Assembly: GCF_000711695.1 (NCBI RefSeq)
Contig: NW_013546940.1
Coordinates: 20,913 to 84,912 of the forward strand
DNA length: 64,000 bases
DNA from: Tilletiaria anomala UBC 951
Taxonomy: Eukaryota; Basidiomycota; Exobasidiomycetes; Georgefischeriales; Tilletiariaceae
Direction of reading: 5' to 3'
Shown: one piece after another, positions 48,417-59,300 of the stretch
How positions within the stretch are numbered: the stretch's first letter is position 1
Layout: the number at the start of each line of letters is the position of its first letter
Notes under the pieces: generated by a model
Told to the model about the DNA's origin: nothing
The model's input: only the letters and a program-made list of their open reading frames with translations
Database searches by the model: none
Translations under genes and position numbers: made by a program

Positions 48417-49733
48417 TTGTAGTAGTAGTAGTAGTTGTTGTTGTTGTTGCTGGTTTTGCTGCAGCTGGGGTGCTGTCGCCAAGGTGGGTGTCTGCGAAGC
48501 GTTAGTTAGGAAGGAGGAACCTGCTGCTGTCCACGCATTGGAGTCGCTTGAATTTGTACCTGCGGTTGCATTGACGTTGCCATTCAAGTTCGCCGCCAAG
48601 GCTTGCTGTTGCACCATCATCTGGTGGCCGACACCCGCGCTGGTGCTGCTGCCGCTCTCATCGTCGAATGACCGGGACGAGTGGGGCGGGCTGAGTGCGA
48701 AAGGCTCATTCTGCTCAGAGGCAGAGGTGACCGAGTAAGCGCTAAAGCCGGGTGTGGACATGTCGCTTGCCGGCTCAGCAATGACATTGGCGCTGCGGTG
48801 TCCTGTTGCAACTGCCTCTTCCGCGTCGAGCAAAGAGCTCGTCAACAAGCTGTTGTTGGTACTGCTATCATTCCCGTTGGAGTTGAACCCGCTCAGTAGA
48901 GACGGAAAGCCTTGCATGTCAAGCGCCATACCAGAGTTCAGCAAACCTGGCAACGGCATATCTGCATTTGTCGTGCTGCTGGCGAGGAATGAGGGCAAGT
49001 CTTTGCTCGCGATGCCCTCATCGATGATTATCTCACCGGTGGTACCGACGGTGAGAGGCGGTAAGAGGGACAGGGACGGTGCAGAGGGCGAGGCATTAAA
49101 GAGCATGTCATTGAATGTTGGCTGCTGGGCGGTATTGAGGGATGATTTCTTGGTCATGTCTGCGTCGTGCCGCTCGGACGCTTGAGTGCCAAAAGTAGCT
49201 GCATTGTAGAGGCTGAGCGGCGAGGCCTGCTCTTTGTGGTTGGCCATAGATTGAATCTGCGCCAGGCGCTTGACGAGCTGCACCTGTGTCTGTCGCTGTA
49301 AGAGCGCGCTTTGAAGATAGGCATCTGACTGGCGACAACCCGGCGAAGCGCTTCCTCCCCCAGCACCTTCATCTGCAATTGCGCCCGACATGGAAGCACA
49401 ATTCCCGGATAGCGCGCCTCCAAAGAACTGGTGGTCAATCAGGAGCTGTCTGGGAGAGAACGTGACACTGGTTGTAGATGGAGGTAGCGCAGCTACCAGA
49501 CGACTCGGCGTTGACGTTGACGGTGGAGCTGGCGCTTCTGCGTCGATCTCACGCATCGACGGTGATGCCGACGCTGCTGCTGCTGTTGATGTGGTTGTTC
49601 TTGCCTCTAGCGACGAAGAGCTTGGAGTCGCATCAGCCAGTGCACAGCCAGCATCAAGAGACGTTGGCGAAGGCGGAGGGGCAGCAGAGGGGGGCTGTCC
49701 GGCCGAAGTGATCGAGGCGCTCATCGTCGGCAC
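44756..49733 (-). CDS. SRE1: Sterol regulatory element-binding protein (SREBP), membrane-bound bHLH transcription factor
   Basis: Two exons (49733-47621 and 47574-44756; 46 bp intron) encode 1643 residues. The N-terminal 700 residues form a Ser/Ala/Gln-rich activation region with polyglutamine. The bHLH spans about 795-879 and reads NAIERRYRNNINDR: the Tyr (about 804) in place of the usual Arg is the SREBP hallmark that lets it bind both E-boxes and sterol elements. The loop is extended by a Lys/Gly-rich stretch. Two hydrophobic segments follow (about 988-1004, MMAAFLGFTFFGGG; and 1065-1091, ILRFASFFACMLFAILPFVRYI), the hairpin by which SREBPs sit in the ER, and then a long C-terminal domain typical of Scap binding. 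It would be released by proteolysis when sterol or oxygen is low. It converges on RAD17 with 213 bp between stops. Confidence 0.95.
48384..48462 (-). repeat. CAG/CAA triplet repeat encoding polyglutamine in SREBP
   Basis: On the plus strand a CTG run from 48384 to about 48411 is followed by TTG, GTA and GTT triplets. Read on the coding strand this gives five Gln, five Leu, Gln-Lys and then ten Gln in the activation region. The mixed triplets suggest repeat expansion with interruptions. Confidence 0.9.
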
Positions 49734-50484
49734 GGCCCCACCTTGTGCTGTTGCACAGCCGAGCGTAGCCTCTGCACCAGTTTCTTACGCCCCCTAGCTG
49801 ATATTATGAGCCGATCCTTAGTGGAACTCTCGTCTCCAACGCTTGACCGAGGCCCCAGCTGTCGTTCGAGAATTCGCGATGGGCGGTCGAACGCGTCGCA
49901 CGTCGTATACATACACAATTGTGAGCTGATTTTTGGGCTCCAGTCGAACAAAATTAATAAGTCAATTGGGGCCGGCTCCCACAATCCGGTGGGGACTGAC
50001 GGCCACCTGGCGAGCACCAGGGGCTCTTTGCTGATCTTCCCTCCAGCAGACTGTCATTACCTGTCATTCGCTGATGGCATCTCCCCATGTCGGTCTGTAG
50101 AGCCAATAGCTGTCGTTGTCGGTACCTAAAGCCCAAAAAAAAGTGGGACGAGATGCTGGCTGCAGACAACGGTATATGGATGCCTCACGTAATACGTGTA
50201 TCGGCCGAGAATCTGCCAGCTGCACTTGACTCTGTACAAGCAGTCACTATGCACACCAGCGCGGGCCTCCTGCCGATCTCCTCCGGGCGGTCTGATCACC
50301 TGACTACTATACTAGACGGCTTTATATGACGTGTTTGCTATATACAGTTTGTGAAAGATCTCTCATCCTGCCAAGTCCACTTCTGTCTCTCTTCGGCTTC
50401 CAGCGCCTCCGTCTGCTCCTCTCCCTCAGTGGTAGGAGGGACAGCACTATGCTGTGCCGGAGGAGCCGTCTTGACCTCACCCGC
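49734..50484. other. Intergenic region upstream of SREBP and downstream of DNA ligase
   Basis: A 751 bp stretch with no supported gene. It should hold the SREBP promoter and the 3' UTR of the ligase gene. Confidence 0.4.
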
Positions 50485-53400
50485 CTACTGCGCTCGATAG
50501 ATGACCGCCAGGTCCTCTGGCGTCGAAGCGTTCTCGACACTCTTGTCCTCCCTCCTCCGGATGAACCTCGGGAAGCGCATCGACAGGCCTCTCTCCTCGC
50601 TGACCAGCCCGAGCGCAGCATGATACACGGGCGAGAGTGTAATGTCCGCGCCGCGCACTTCCCACACCTCGCAGGGACGGAAGAGCACATCCGGCAGGCT
50701 CATCCCGCCGAGCTCGTATTCGTCCATCGGCTCACGCTTGCGAGGATCGTAGCACAGCTCGGAGCCCTCGGCAAACTTGGCAAAGATCCGTTTGTACTCA
50801 TTGTCTGTGAAGCCCGATATGCATTTGCATACCGCTTGGTACCCGCCCGTGTCCGGGTCATACAGAGCAAGTAGGATCGGACTCCACCAGGCCGCTTTGC
50901 GGCCCATGCCGTGCCACGCGCCAATAGGGACGAGATCGAGAGAGTCGCCCATGCCTTCGACGTAGTCGCGCTTGACCTTGAGCCAGGACTCGCAGCGTCT
51001 ATCTGGCTCGTATGTGGATAGTAAAGCTTTGCCTCGCCCATTGACGCCCTTGCCGATCGCATCTTGCTCTCGCTCCTCATCTTCCTCGCCTTCTTCCGTG
51101 TTGAGGACGAGCTCATCCGCAACCTCGTCATCAAGCTTCTCCAGCAGATGCTCGCCAGCCTTTCCATCCTCGGTTTCGCCAGTGGCTGCCTTCATATTCC
51201 CAGTGTGGAATGCTCGTGTCGTGCACCTGACTTCGGACCCCTCCACAGCCTCCCAGTGATGATCCAAGCTTTTGGCCATGATCCCTTCGCACTTGCTAGC
51301 CTGCGCCGCTTCAAAAAACGCAGAGATTTCATCCAAGTCGGTGCTCTCGCACGAGCGTACGTGCGCAAAGCGCGCAATGAGCGGATCGGGAGGGTTGAAC
51401 TGCGGGAAGCGCGTTTGCAAAGCCTTGCGTCGCTGCCGGAAGGAAGTCTTGAGCAGTGGCTGCATCATTTCCCAAACGGCATAGGCAGCTCAGTGCAGAG
51501 TTTTCGGGGAGGAGAATTGCAAGCATTTCACTCACTTTCCCATCGAGGTACATTAGATCAAATGCGAAGACACCGACTTTGACTTTGACATCCTTGATAT
51601 TGACTTCCTTCCGGCTGCGATTTGCCAGGGTCTGAAAGGGTAATGGCTCGCCCTGCAAGCCAATCGCAACAACCTCAGCGTCCATGATCAGCGATCTGGT
51701 CTTCACGGGCGGTGCAGCTGAAGCGGCAGGGTTCTCCAAAAGAGACGTAGAAGCGGTTGTCGCAGCATCACCCTCGCTAGGCCGTGCCGTCGGCAACGCC
51801 CCAAGGAAGCTGGCATCTGCCGTCGCCTCCCCGTGGCCCATCAGAAGAGGCATCAGATCGCAAATGTCTGGGTATTTTACGGTCATGTCCTCTAAATGCC
51901 GGCTGAAGAGCCGCACCCAGACTTCGCCGTCACCATTGCAGCACTTGACCCATCTGCCCTTCTCCGCAGGCACAGCCTCCCGACGCCTCTTTGCCCAGTC
52001 CGGTGCAGCGCCATCCTTCCCAGAAACAGCATACGGCAGGAAGAGCGCGTGAATCTGAACGCGCTGCCCGTCGTACTTGAATTCCGAGACGAAAGCCCGC
52101 TCGCCAAATTTCGCACGCATGTCTTGCAAGCTGCGTGTGATGCTGCCAAGCATCGGACTAAGAGGCGTCCCGACGCTGAGCGGGACGCGTGTGCTGAGAC
52201 CATCCAAACCTACTTCCTGGAGCGCCGGGACGATGACGCTAAAGTTGGGATGCCGCGCGCGGACTTGGCGCATGAGACGCTCAGAGAGCCGAAGACGTGC
52301 CATCAGGGTCAGGCGAGCAGGGCTGTGTCGCTCAGACTGCTTTGTCGGCGTAGCGAGGAGACCTTTCCGATCTTCGCGCGTGATGAGATAGTGAGACTTG
52401 CTAAATTCTACTGATTCGGTGGCCGTGCCATCCACGAGAGAGAACGTCATAGCTAGGGCTGTTGCGATCGTTGTTTTGACCGCTTGGATCCGCAAGTGAC
52501 TGACAAAGGTCCTCACAAGAAACCGTATCTCTTCACCTCTGCTCGCAACGAGCAGCTTGGTCACATGTGCCAACTTCGCATTCGCACTGCCTTGCCCTTT
52601 GATCCCTGCGATCAGCTGCAGCGTCTTGTATAGTTTCGAGACAGTGAGCGGCACATGCTGCACAAGCGTCTTGCACCCTTTCCTGGCCTCGAATGCCACA
52701 TCGCCCGAGTCGCCAGTAGAATTCCACAGCTGCTTCATGCGTGCTCGCGATACGCCCGTCACGTCGAGTATTGCCTTATTGAGGATGGAGCCACCCAGAC
52801 CGAGCTCTACGCCATCGTATGCAGGAGCAATGTGGTTCGAGACGAGATAGACGGCCGGTAAGAGGCTCGAAGCATCGTGCGCGCGAATGACACGAAGGAG
52901 ATTCGTCAAGAGAGTGGTGATAGCCAAGCGAGAACGTGTCGAAGAGATGAGAGTGAAAGCACGCGCCATCAAGCTGTAAGGGGTACTAGGGACGAGTGAG
53001 CCGCTGCCATCGCCTGCCGGTGCCCGTGGCCATGGAGAGGTATCGACCTGAGAAACCGGATCGAACTTGAAGATATCTTCATGCAACGGTATCGACTCAA
53101 TGGCACTGTCAAGGGCGGCGAGATCAATTTTGGGCGGCAGCGATGGACCAGACGGCATCGGAAGCGGGTCTGCCAGGTGGTGCGTGCTCAGTACCTTTGT
53201 AGCAACTGAAGACGATCGTTCCGCAAGAGTGCTCGGGCATGGCACTTCTTCCAAGTAGTTATCTTTGTCAAAGCCCTCCTCGTCTTCGTGCAGGAAGACG
53301 TCCTCGACAATTACATCCACGATCTCATCACCGCCTTTGCCTTTGCCCTTGCTCCTGTCCTCGCCTTCGTTCGCATTTTTTCCTTCAGCGTGCATGGTCG

Positions 53401-53776
53401 CTGATGGCATCCATTCATATCCAGCACGTTGGCAAGCTTCTTGTAGACTCAGGTTCCCTTCCAAAGCTAGGAGCTTCAGCGCGGCGAGAGCATCCGTATC
53501 CGCGCCGTTCGCGAGCAGTTGTCTTTCGAACATGCTGTCGTCCATTCGGTCGGCAGCCTCTGCTCCGGCGGACTTTTCTGCGGCTGGGACCACATGAACA
53601 TCAGGCAGATCACCTGCGCAGCTGCCCGCTGGGCCTGCCCTTCCATTCTTGCAGCTGATCGCAGCAGAGGGGCTGAAAAAGCTGGTGATCCTTTGACTCT
53701 TATCCGTCTTGTTTGGCGTGCTATTAGCTGAGCCGCTCCCCTCGATTTTGGTCTTCTTTCGCGGAGGCTGCACCAT
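50485..53776 (-). CDS. CDC9: ATP-dependent DNA ligase I
   Basis: Two exons (53776-51536 and 51459-50485; 76 bp intron) encode 1071 residues. An N-terminal PIP-box, QRITSFF, would bind PCNA. A Ser/Asp-rich region precedes the DNA-binding domain (LTLMARLRLSERLMRQ). The adenylation motif is KYDGQR with the active-site Lys near residue 567. Further motifs are LIMDAEVVAIG, FAFDLMYLDGK, CEGIMAKSLDHHWE and SWLKVKRDY. The protein seals Okazaki fragments. An insert of about 70 residues, acidic at its centre (EEGEEDEEREQD), sits between the last two motifs, making it longer than yeast Cdc9 (about 755) and human LIG1 (about 919). An ATG six codons upstream (53794) is an alternative start. Confidence 0.95.
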
Positions 53777-55700
53777 TTCGAGAGCAGCATGCAACCATCT
53801 TTGGCGTATCTAAAGCGAACTGTGGCCCGCGGAGCTGAAGCTCGACGTTGGCGAGAGGGTTGGCATTGGCAGGGCGCCTGATCGCCAATTCGCATCCGCC
53901 ATCCGGCCTCTGGGAAGGCGAGGACTTTGCTTGGCTCCGCCCGAAGCCAACCCGGCTCACTTGTACCGTAACCAGCACGAGTTCCGCACCGTGTGCTCTC
54001 TTTCATGTGTTATTGCCAAGATGACCATTGTCCCCTAGATTCTAGATCTGGTGAGAGATTACATCAACATTGGCTAGCTGACGTCATCCTCGTGAGCATG
54101 TGAGTCCCACACAGCGACTCCTTGTATTCCTTTTATGAGACGCGCTGTCGATGGGCTGTATGAATAAATATGACAGCTGCATCATCTCCCAAGCTCCAAC
54201 AATTCTCTACCTATACAAAGCGTGCAAAGCTCGTGTTCAGTCTCTGGGCCAAAATTTACCTTCGTTACCAAAATACTGCACCTGGAGTGCGGGGGCTGTC
54301 CAACCTATGACAAACATGCTCAAATTGACCGAGGCCTTTCGCACTTCCGAGCAGAAAGAGCAATGCAGCTCAGAAGGCGACAGCGGTACCAGCGCATTCT
54401 GACCAGCTGGACGCTCGCTTCAGATTCCTACCATCTTCGTCAGACATGAAGCGGTGGGCATCTACACCCAACGAGGCTTCATGCCGTACAAAGCGAAGAG
54501 CGGCAGCGGTTATCACCTCCCACCCCCTGCGTTCCAAAGTAGCATCACCAATCGGTATCTTCCACCAGCGTACCTACATTTGCAACATGCCCGTCTTGCT
54601 ACCATCAGCAGTTTCGCCTCCAAGGCTTTCGCAATTACAGCGTGGGGCAGAGTTTGCTGGCTCGACCCCTGCCACCCGAAACCAGTGACCGAGCACCACG
54701 ATGAAGCTGAGCACATTGATCCCGCCGCTGTCAGACAAGCCGGGCCGCAAGACAAGCAAGCCTGATGGTTTATCTGGTTTTGTATGAGGAGCAGTCTCGC
54801 ATTTGCGGGTTTTTGTCTGAGAAGAAGATCCAGGCAACCGCATGGTCCTCAAAAACGGCTGACGATGGACGGGCACGCCATCTCGGAAGCCGTAAATGGA
54901 CAGCAGGGTGTTGATGTGAGTGCAGCATCCATATTATTTTTTCGGCGCGTTCTGAATATCATGCATCTCATAGTGCTTTGAATCAAGCATACACGAAACG
55001 AATGCCATCCTTATGTAGCTTCAGATGTCGTTTCTCAATGGGAACGACGCATGCATCGAAGCTCGCAAGATCGAGAGCAAGCACTCGGACCAAGAAGAAT
55101 TTCAAGGATCGCCCGTCGAGTCACATCCTGAACGGACAAGTTCTCATCTTCGCTGTCTCAGCGACATGAACGGAAAACAAGCGGGAGGAGATGTAAAAAA
55201 ATTAGCATGGACGCATGGATCCCAGAGGCTGGCCATTTCGCACGTCTTTCCTTGTTGCTAAAAGGGCTAGCCCACTCAGCTCAATGCAAAGAAGACCAAC
55301 ACAGGCCTGACTACGTCTGGGAGAAGGATGCTGGCTTTCAAACCGATCTACTTGGACAGATTCTTGACCAAGATTCAAGCGGATACCAGGAAACACTTCT
55401 ACAAAATGCCATTCGCTAAGCATGAACGAAATCACATTTGCCCGTTCCTTTCACGGGACGTCAAGAAATTAAATGACATCGGTTTTCTCTCAAACCATGA
55501 CCGCTCAAACTCCTCAAAAGCGTTCAGGAAGGTTGTTCGGCCAAATTCAGGCCTTGATACATGTACATTTGCATGAGACCGCATTTTTGAACCTCACATC
55601 ATCTGTACACATTTCACACAAGCATCGCATTGCGGGTGCTGGATTGTCATCCGCGCCACCCATCCAGAGTGTCTACGAACATATGAACCAGCGATGTATG
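53777..55700. other. 1.9 kb region without recognisable genes
   Basis: It lies between the ligase start and the TAF8 stop. Short ORFs of 60-106 codons appear on both strands, without domains or splice logic, and the base composition is less GC-rich than in the flanking genes. It should include the ligase promoter and TAF8 3' UTR; the rest has no assigned role. Confidence 0.4.
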
Positions 55701-58087
55701 CTACACCAGCGCAATCCTTGGCTCCTGCTTTGCTCCCCTGCGCAGCTCGCGTGGGCGGTACCACGAATTCTTAAAATTGACCACGCCAGGTAGTGACGCC
55801 AGGCTTTCCAAAAGTGCATCGGCGCCTTGCTGCTGCGACTGCTGGGCCGCTACCGGCGTCGCGTTGACGGCTGTCCCCCCCGCAGGAGCGGGAGATTCGG
55901 CGGTACTTCCGGGTAAGGAAAGACTTGCGGCTCTGGAGCGGACATCGCTAATCACATCGGGTGGTAGGGGGGATGGCGGCGGGAAAGAAAACGCACTGAC
56001 AGCGTCGGCCACTCCGAACAGATTCGCTCTCCATATGGACCCGCCCATGAGGTTCTGTGCTTCATTCGGTGTGGCTGGGTACGTGTGCGCCAAGTAGAGC
56101 GGTGTCAGTGGTGTCGCAGGCGTCGAAGGAGGTATTCCGAATCCGGACGAGGTGTCGCTCGCGACGCGCAAGCTAATGGGGCTCGACATGGCAAACGAGC
56201 CCGCGTGCGGGGCAACTTGGACGCGATCGCCTGCTGCATTGGTGCTTGATGAGTCAAATGCAGATGCGAAGGTGCCTCGACGGGCATTGAGGGATGAGTG
56301 GATGCGCGAAAAGTAGCCGCCTCCTGCCGAGCCAGGTGCTGCTGCCGTGCTCGGCGTCTTGGCGAAAGGGGACATCGACATGGGGCCGTCGACAGGCATA
56401 CCGATTCCGAGGCCAAGGCCCAGCTTGGCTGCCCCGGCGCTGTATAGCGCTGAAAGGGGTGTACGCGCTGTCAAGGGGAGCGCTGTCGCAGACTCGGCAT
56501 CTGAGACGATCGACGCGCTTGAGGTGCGTGCTGCATGTGGTGCGGCTGTCTCGCCATGACTGGCGAACACAGAAGGCGTTCGTACTCGCAAGGAAAGTCG
56601 GCCGCTCTTGACAATGGCAGAACTTGGGCCTGCGTTCGTCTGCGGCACGACAGGCGACGAGGACACGCTCGAGGACGCGGACAAAGATGAAGGGGGTATG
56701 ACAGACAAACTTGGTCGACCCTCTCTTCGGATGTTGAGTGAAATGCTTCGCCGCGGAATATTCGTCCCGCCGATACTCGACGTAGAGGCAATTGGCGGCG
56801 GCATGGCTGCAAGCGGGGCTGATAATGCTGGACCAGCTGCGTCCGGCGTGATAGATAAGGGCGAGACTGCTTGACTGCTACCTGACATGCTAGGACGCAG
56901 TGTCAGACGTTTCTTCTTCGAAACTGGACCCCTATCTCGTTCGCTCGGCGGCACGTTCTCCAGCTTGACAGAATCGCTCCGCTGCTCTTGAATCCTGGAA
57001 CGTCCCTCATTCTGCGCATTCCAGAGCCCAGCCTGGGCTGCTTCGATTCTCCTGATGAGGCTTTTCAGGCTCGTCTGCGTGAGCTGCGAGTTGGTCCACT
57101 TCAGCTCGACGAATTCGAGCGGGCGGACGGCAACCGAAACCGCTGGTGTCTCCGACGCGGTGCCCGGCGGTACGGCTGATAGCGGTGCATTCTGATTCTT
57201 GGGAAAGACAGGTGTCTCTAGGAAGGTGTAGCTCGGCGGAAGATGCGGAAGATGAGAGTAGTGGGGATCTGAGAGCTGCCAGACGATAGGCCCGAGCGCC
57301 GGAACATCCTTGTATTCTGACAGCTCGTGACAACGGCGCCGCTCGGCAGTCGTCTGCAACTGCCCTTCATGAGTCAAGAATTTGGCCAGCGGGTCGGCCC
57401 AGTTTGGTATAGGATCGTCGTTGGTATCGGTGGCCTTACGCTTTCCAGTGGCATCGGCCGGGAGTGTCAAGCGCAGTACGGACGGCACCGGAAGTGTCCG
57501 GATCGCAATCGGGTGCACCTCGTCGATGGTAGGGTTACTCCTGGTGCGACGGCGCTTGATTTGGCGCTTCAAGTCGAGCTTTGTGATGCCTTGATCCGCG
57601 AGCGCGATCATCACATCATGCGCGGAAGGATGGGATCGCTGCGAAGATAAGGCGTGAGAATTCTGCGTGATGAGCGCCAGCTGCTGGATGACTGCGCACA
57701 CCCGCAATCCCATGTCAATAAACCGCTCAATGGAAGCCTTTATGAGGTCAAAAGGATTTCGAGTCACGCACACTTTTGGACCAGGTCAGTAAAGGTGGCC
57801 AATGCACTGCCAGTGGTTGCATGGAAACCCTCATCCTGGCAAACAGCTGAGACGACCTTGGCGATACATCCCGAGGCGGCAGCCGCATCTACGTGATGGT
57901 GCTTGGCAAGACTACCGCTGCTTTGGACCGTGTCATTGATATTTGACGCGTGGCCTACGTCGCTCAGCGGATATTGAAGCAGAGGCAGTGCGTACGGGTG
58001 AGCAAGATCGCGGCTGGATCCCTCGGACGCTTCATTGACGTTGGCATGATCGGGGACAGGAGGCGCGGAGCTCGATGCCATCGACAT
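55701..58087 (-). CDS. TAF8: TFIID subunit TAF8
   Basis: Two exons (58087-57772 and 57691-55701) encode 768 residues. The histone fold begins CIAKVVSAVCQDEGF and, after removing an 80 bp intron ending GCGCAG, continues as TDLVQKFIQQLALITQNS to HDVMIALADQGI, which matches the TAF8 bromodomain-associated fold with normal spacing. DPHYSHLPHLPPSYTFLETPVF is the TAF8-specific proline-rich motif (counterpart of the metazoan LPPFPDPHTYI). The remaining C terminus of about 480 residues is Ser/Ala/Pro-rich and probably disordered. TAF8 pairs with TAF10 and helps build TFIID. An alternative start is two codons downstream at 58081. Confidence 0.88.
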
Positions 58088-58596
58088 CGCTGCAGACTCG
58101 AGCCCTTGTCCACAGCAACGCTGAACCCCCTGAGGGTTGTTCCTATATGTTCAGCTGCAACCCCTCGATGTCATGCAACACTCGTGTGTCATAGAGTATA
58201 TATCTCGAAAGCGTAAATGTACGTGACACTGTAACCTTGAAGGATGAGTGCGCGACTCTGATGTGGCGGAACGGCAGCTCTTCGGAAGAGTAGGAGGATT
58301 GATTATTGATTGATTGACCGCAAGTTCTTCGTCATGGCTGATGGCATGAGGTGCCTCGCGTACGGTGCATCTCACTCGCACCTCTTCGTCAGACAGCGAA
58401 CAAGCTCTTAGATCATCAGGACGCAGAGCAGTGTGGGAATCGCCGCGAAATCGAATTGCTTGCGGCCCTCACGACGCCCAGTGTGCAGTTTCCTGGCACA
58501 GAAGCTGCTCCAACGGCCGTGCGGCTCTCAGAAGCGGTGGGCGAGGCGAGTCAACGTCCTGGAATGAACCGATAGGCCAAAGCTGGAGCCGCCATA
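58088..58596. other. Divergent promoter region of TAF8 and COX20
   Basis: A 509 bp interval without a supported gene. A GATT-type tandem stretch lies at about 58297-58317, equivalent to several near-CAAT boxes on the minus strand. Confidence 0.4.
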
Positions 58597-59086
58597 ATGT
58601 CAGCGGATTCTAATTCAAAGGTGTGTACTTGGTAGTGTACAGCGCTTTTCTGCCCTGTCCAGAAATGCGGCTAAATGGGACCGTACGGCCAATTCCTCGC
58701 TCATCCACAACCTTTCACAGCTGGAAGCGCACCGCGTGCGTTCAGCCATCTCGCAGCTCTCACTGGACGACTTCAAGAACATACCGCGGATACCGTGCGC
58801 CCGCAACTCGCTCTTGCTCGGAATCATGACTGCCGGCGGCGTTGTCGGCATCAGCGCTGTCGCGCGGCGAGGGATCCGGCGCGCGTTGAACTGGGGCGTC
58901 GGAGGCTTCTGCTTTGTCAGCCTTGCAAGTTGGGAAACGTGCAGACGGAGTAGAGCGGCGGAGAAGGCGAGAATGAAGATGATCGTCGAGTCGTATCAGC
59001 GAGGTGGCAAGGCTGCACCGTCGTCATCATTCACATCGCCACAGCCGATGCCGCTGGTTGGAGGAAGCACCGGTGCTACGTCATGA
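58597..59086 (+). CDS. COX20: Cytochrome c oxidase assembly protein COX20
   Basis: The second exon (58663-59086) carries the family pattern: IPRIPCARNSLLLGIMTAGGV, a first membrane segment, then RRALNWGVGGFCFVSLASWETC with the second. COX20 is an inner-membrane chaperone for the Cox2 subunit, with both termini in the intermembrane space. The first exon (58597-58622) would encode only MSADSNSK plus a split codon and needs a 40 bp intron with donor GTGTAC; this join is in phase but weak, so the N terminus is uncertain. The frame just upstream of 58663 has no ATG before a stop, so a 5' exon is needed. The tail is Ser/Pro-rich. Confidence 0.85.
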
Positions 59087-59300
59087 CGCGCGCCAAAGCG
59101 TGCAAATGGCAAGCTTGTGGACGTTGTGTACCCCGACACAAATTCTAGCCTACAAGCGTATATGTCTACTACAGTATAAGATCCAACAAGGGGAGGCGCG
59201 CTAGTGATACATGGGCCTGCTCCTTAACGAGGCGGTCCTGCAACGGGCAGTCCATCAAATGAACATTTTGTACTACTTCAGATATTGATCCCAGAAGCCT

